A stretch of 5,782 nt of DNA from Bryobacterales bacterium (lineage in GTDB: Bacteria > Acidobacteriota > Terriglobia > Bryobacterales > Bryobacteraceae): positions 1 through 5,782 of the forward strand of contig PKYZ01000838.1 of assembly GCA_003132865.1 (NCBI GenBank), in the 5' to 3' direction. Below the pieces are notes generated by a model that saw nothing but the letters and a program-made list of their open reading frames with translations, made no database searches and was not told the origin of the DNA. Of this stretch, positions 5,689 through 5,782 are shown one piece after another. Each line of letters starts with the position of its first letter. Position 1 is the first letter of the stretch. A program made the position numbers and the translations under genes.

Positions 5689-5782
5689 ATGGCGGATTCT
5701 GCGAAATTGTGCGCGCGCTTCTCAGGGCTGTCACGCGCGGCGACACCCCTGGTGATACTCCTGGCCGGCGCTTGCTGGGCGA
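5689..5782 (+). CDS. Exported protein, N-terminal signal peptide only (3' truncated by window end)
   Basis: The last 94 bases encode 31 residues with the form of a Sec signal peptide: a basic n-region (MADSAKLCARFSGLSR), a hydrophobic core (ATPLVILLAGA) and small residues for cleavage near GACWA. A Cys follows LLAGA, so a lipoprotein is conceivable, but the lipobox is poor because the -3 position is Ala. The ATG at 5689 is favoured because a weak AGG at 5679-5681 lies 7 nt upstream. An in-frame ATG at 5683 and GTG at 5662 are alternatives, and an in-frame TAA at 5653-5655 bounds the frame. It is transcribed divergently from the TonB-dependent receptor with about 430 bp between starts. The mature protein is outside the window, so no function can be given. 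Confidence 0.6.
   Translation, partial: MADSAKLCARFSGLSRAATPLVILLAGACWA

Noticed and set aside
5321..5746. Minus-strand open frame (141 aa), with overlapping frames - 5248-5634 and + 5333-5647, in the intergenic block
   Set aside because: Three mutually overlapping frames on both strands are equally open, none has a domain, and the minus-strand one runs through the signal-peptide codons of the plus-strand gene.
1..5782. Insertion sequence, transposase, tRNA or attachment site near the toxin-antitoxin operon
   Set aside because: No transposase motifs, terminal inverted repeats with target duplications, or tRNA-like sequence were seen; the TA operon simply lies between chromosomal genes.

Overview
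The window is GC-rich bacterial chromosome and looks like Acidobacteriota, most likely a Solibacter/Bryobacterales-type genome. The main reason is a 1133-residue Oar-like TonB-dependent receptor: a carboxypeptidase-regulatory-like domain fused to a plug and barrel, with 'ELPLNGRN' and 'NVFNHTQF' type motifs. That architecture is expanded in this phylum. The lineage call is an inference from protein style, not from a search.

Layout, left to right. (1) 1-858, + strand: the C-terminal third of PriA, the replication-restart helicase, cut by the window edge. (2) 916-1442, + strand: a two-gene toxin-antitoxin operon, brnT (RNase toxin) then brnA (ribbon-helix-helix antitoxin), overlapping by ATGA. 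A perfect 8-bp inverted repeat brackets an extended -10-like element and the brnT start codon, and is a good candidate for the autoregulatory operator. (3) 1443-1595: a short gap between convergent genes, with a GC-rich hairpin over the stop codon of the next gene. (4) 1596-1841, - strand: a small unrecognised 81-residue protein, 12 nt downstream of, and in the same frame as, (5) 1854-5255, - strand: the TonB-dependent receptor. (6) 5256-5682: a divergent, GC-rich intergenic region. It holds the receptor's leader (a possible RNA fold that includes the start region), tandem GGGCGGCTG repeats, several hairpins and a fourth repeat copy about 250 bp away. (7) 5689-5782, + strand: the first 31 codons of an exported protein, essentially only a signal peptide, cut by the window end.

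The genes do not form one pathway. priA is housekeeping, brnTA is a self-contained stress/addiction module, and the receptor plus its small downstream partner may be one transcription unit for outer-membrane uptake or surface function. The divergent exported-protein gene may share regulatory DNA with the receptor. I found no CRISPR array, insertion sequence, tRNA or rRNA, and no clear new multi-gene system. The most interesting items are non-coding: the brnTA palindrome, the receptor leader fold and the repeat-bearing intergenic block.
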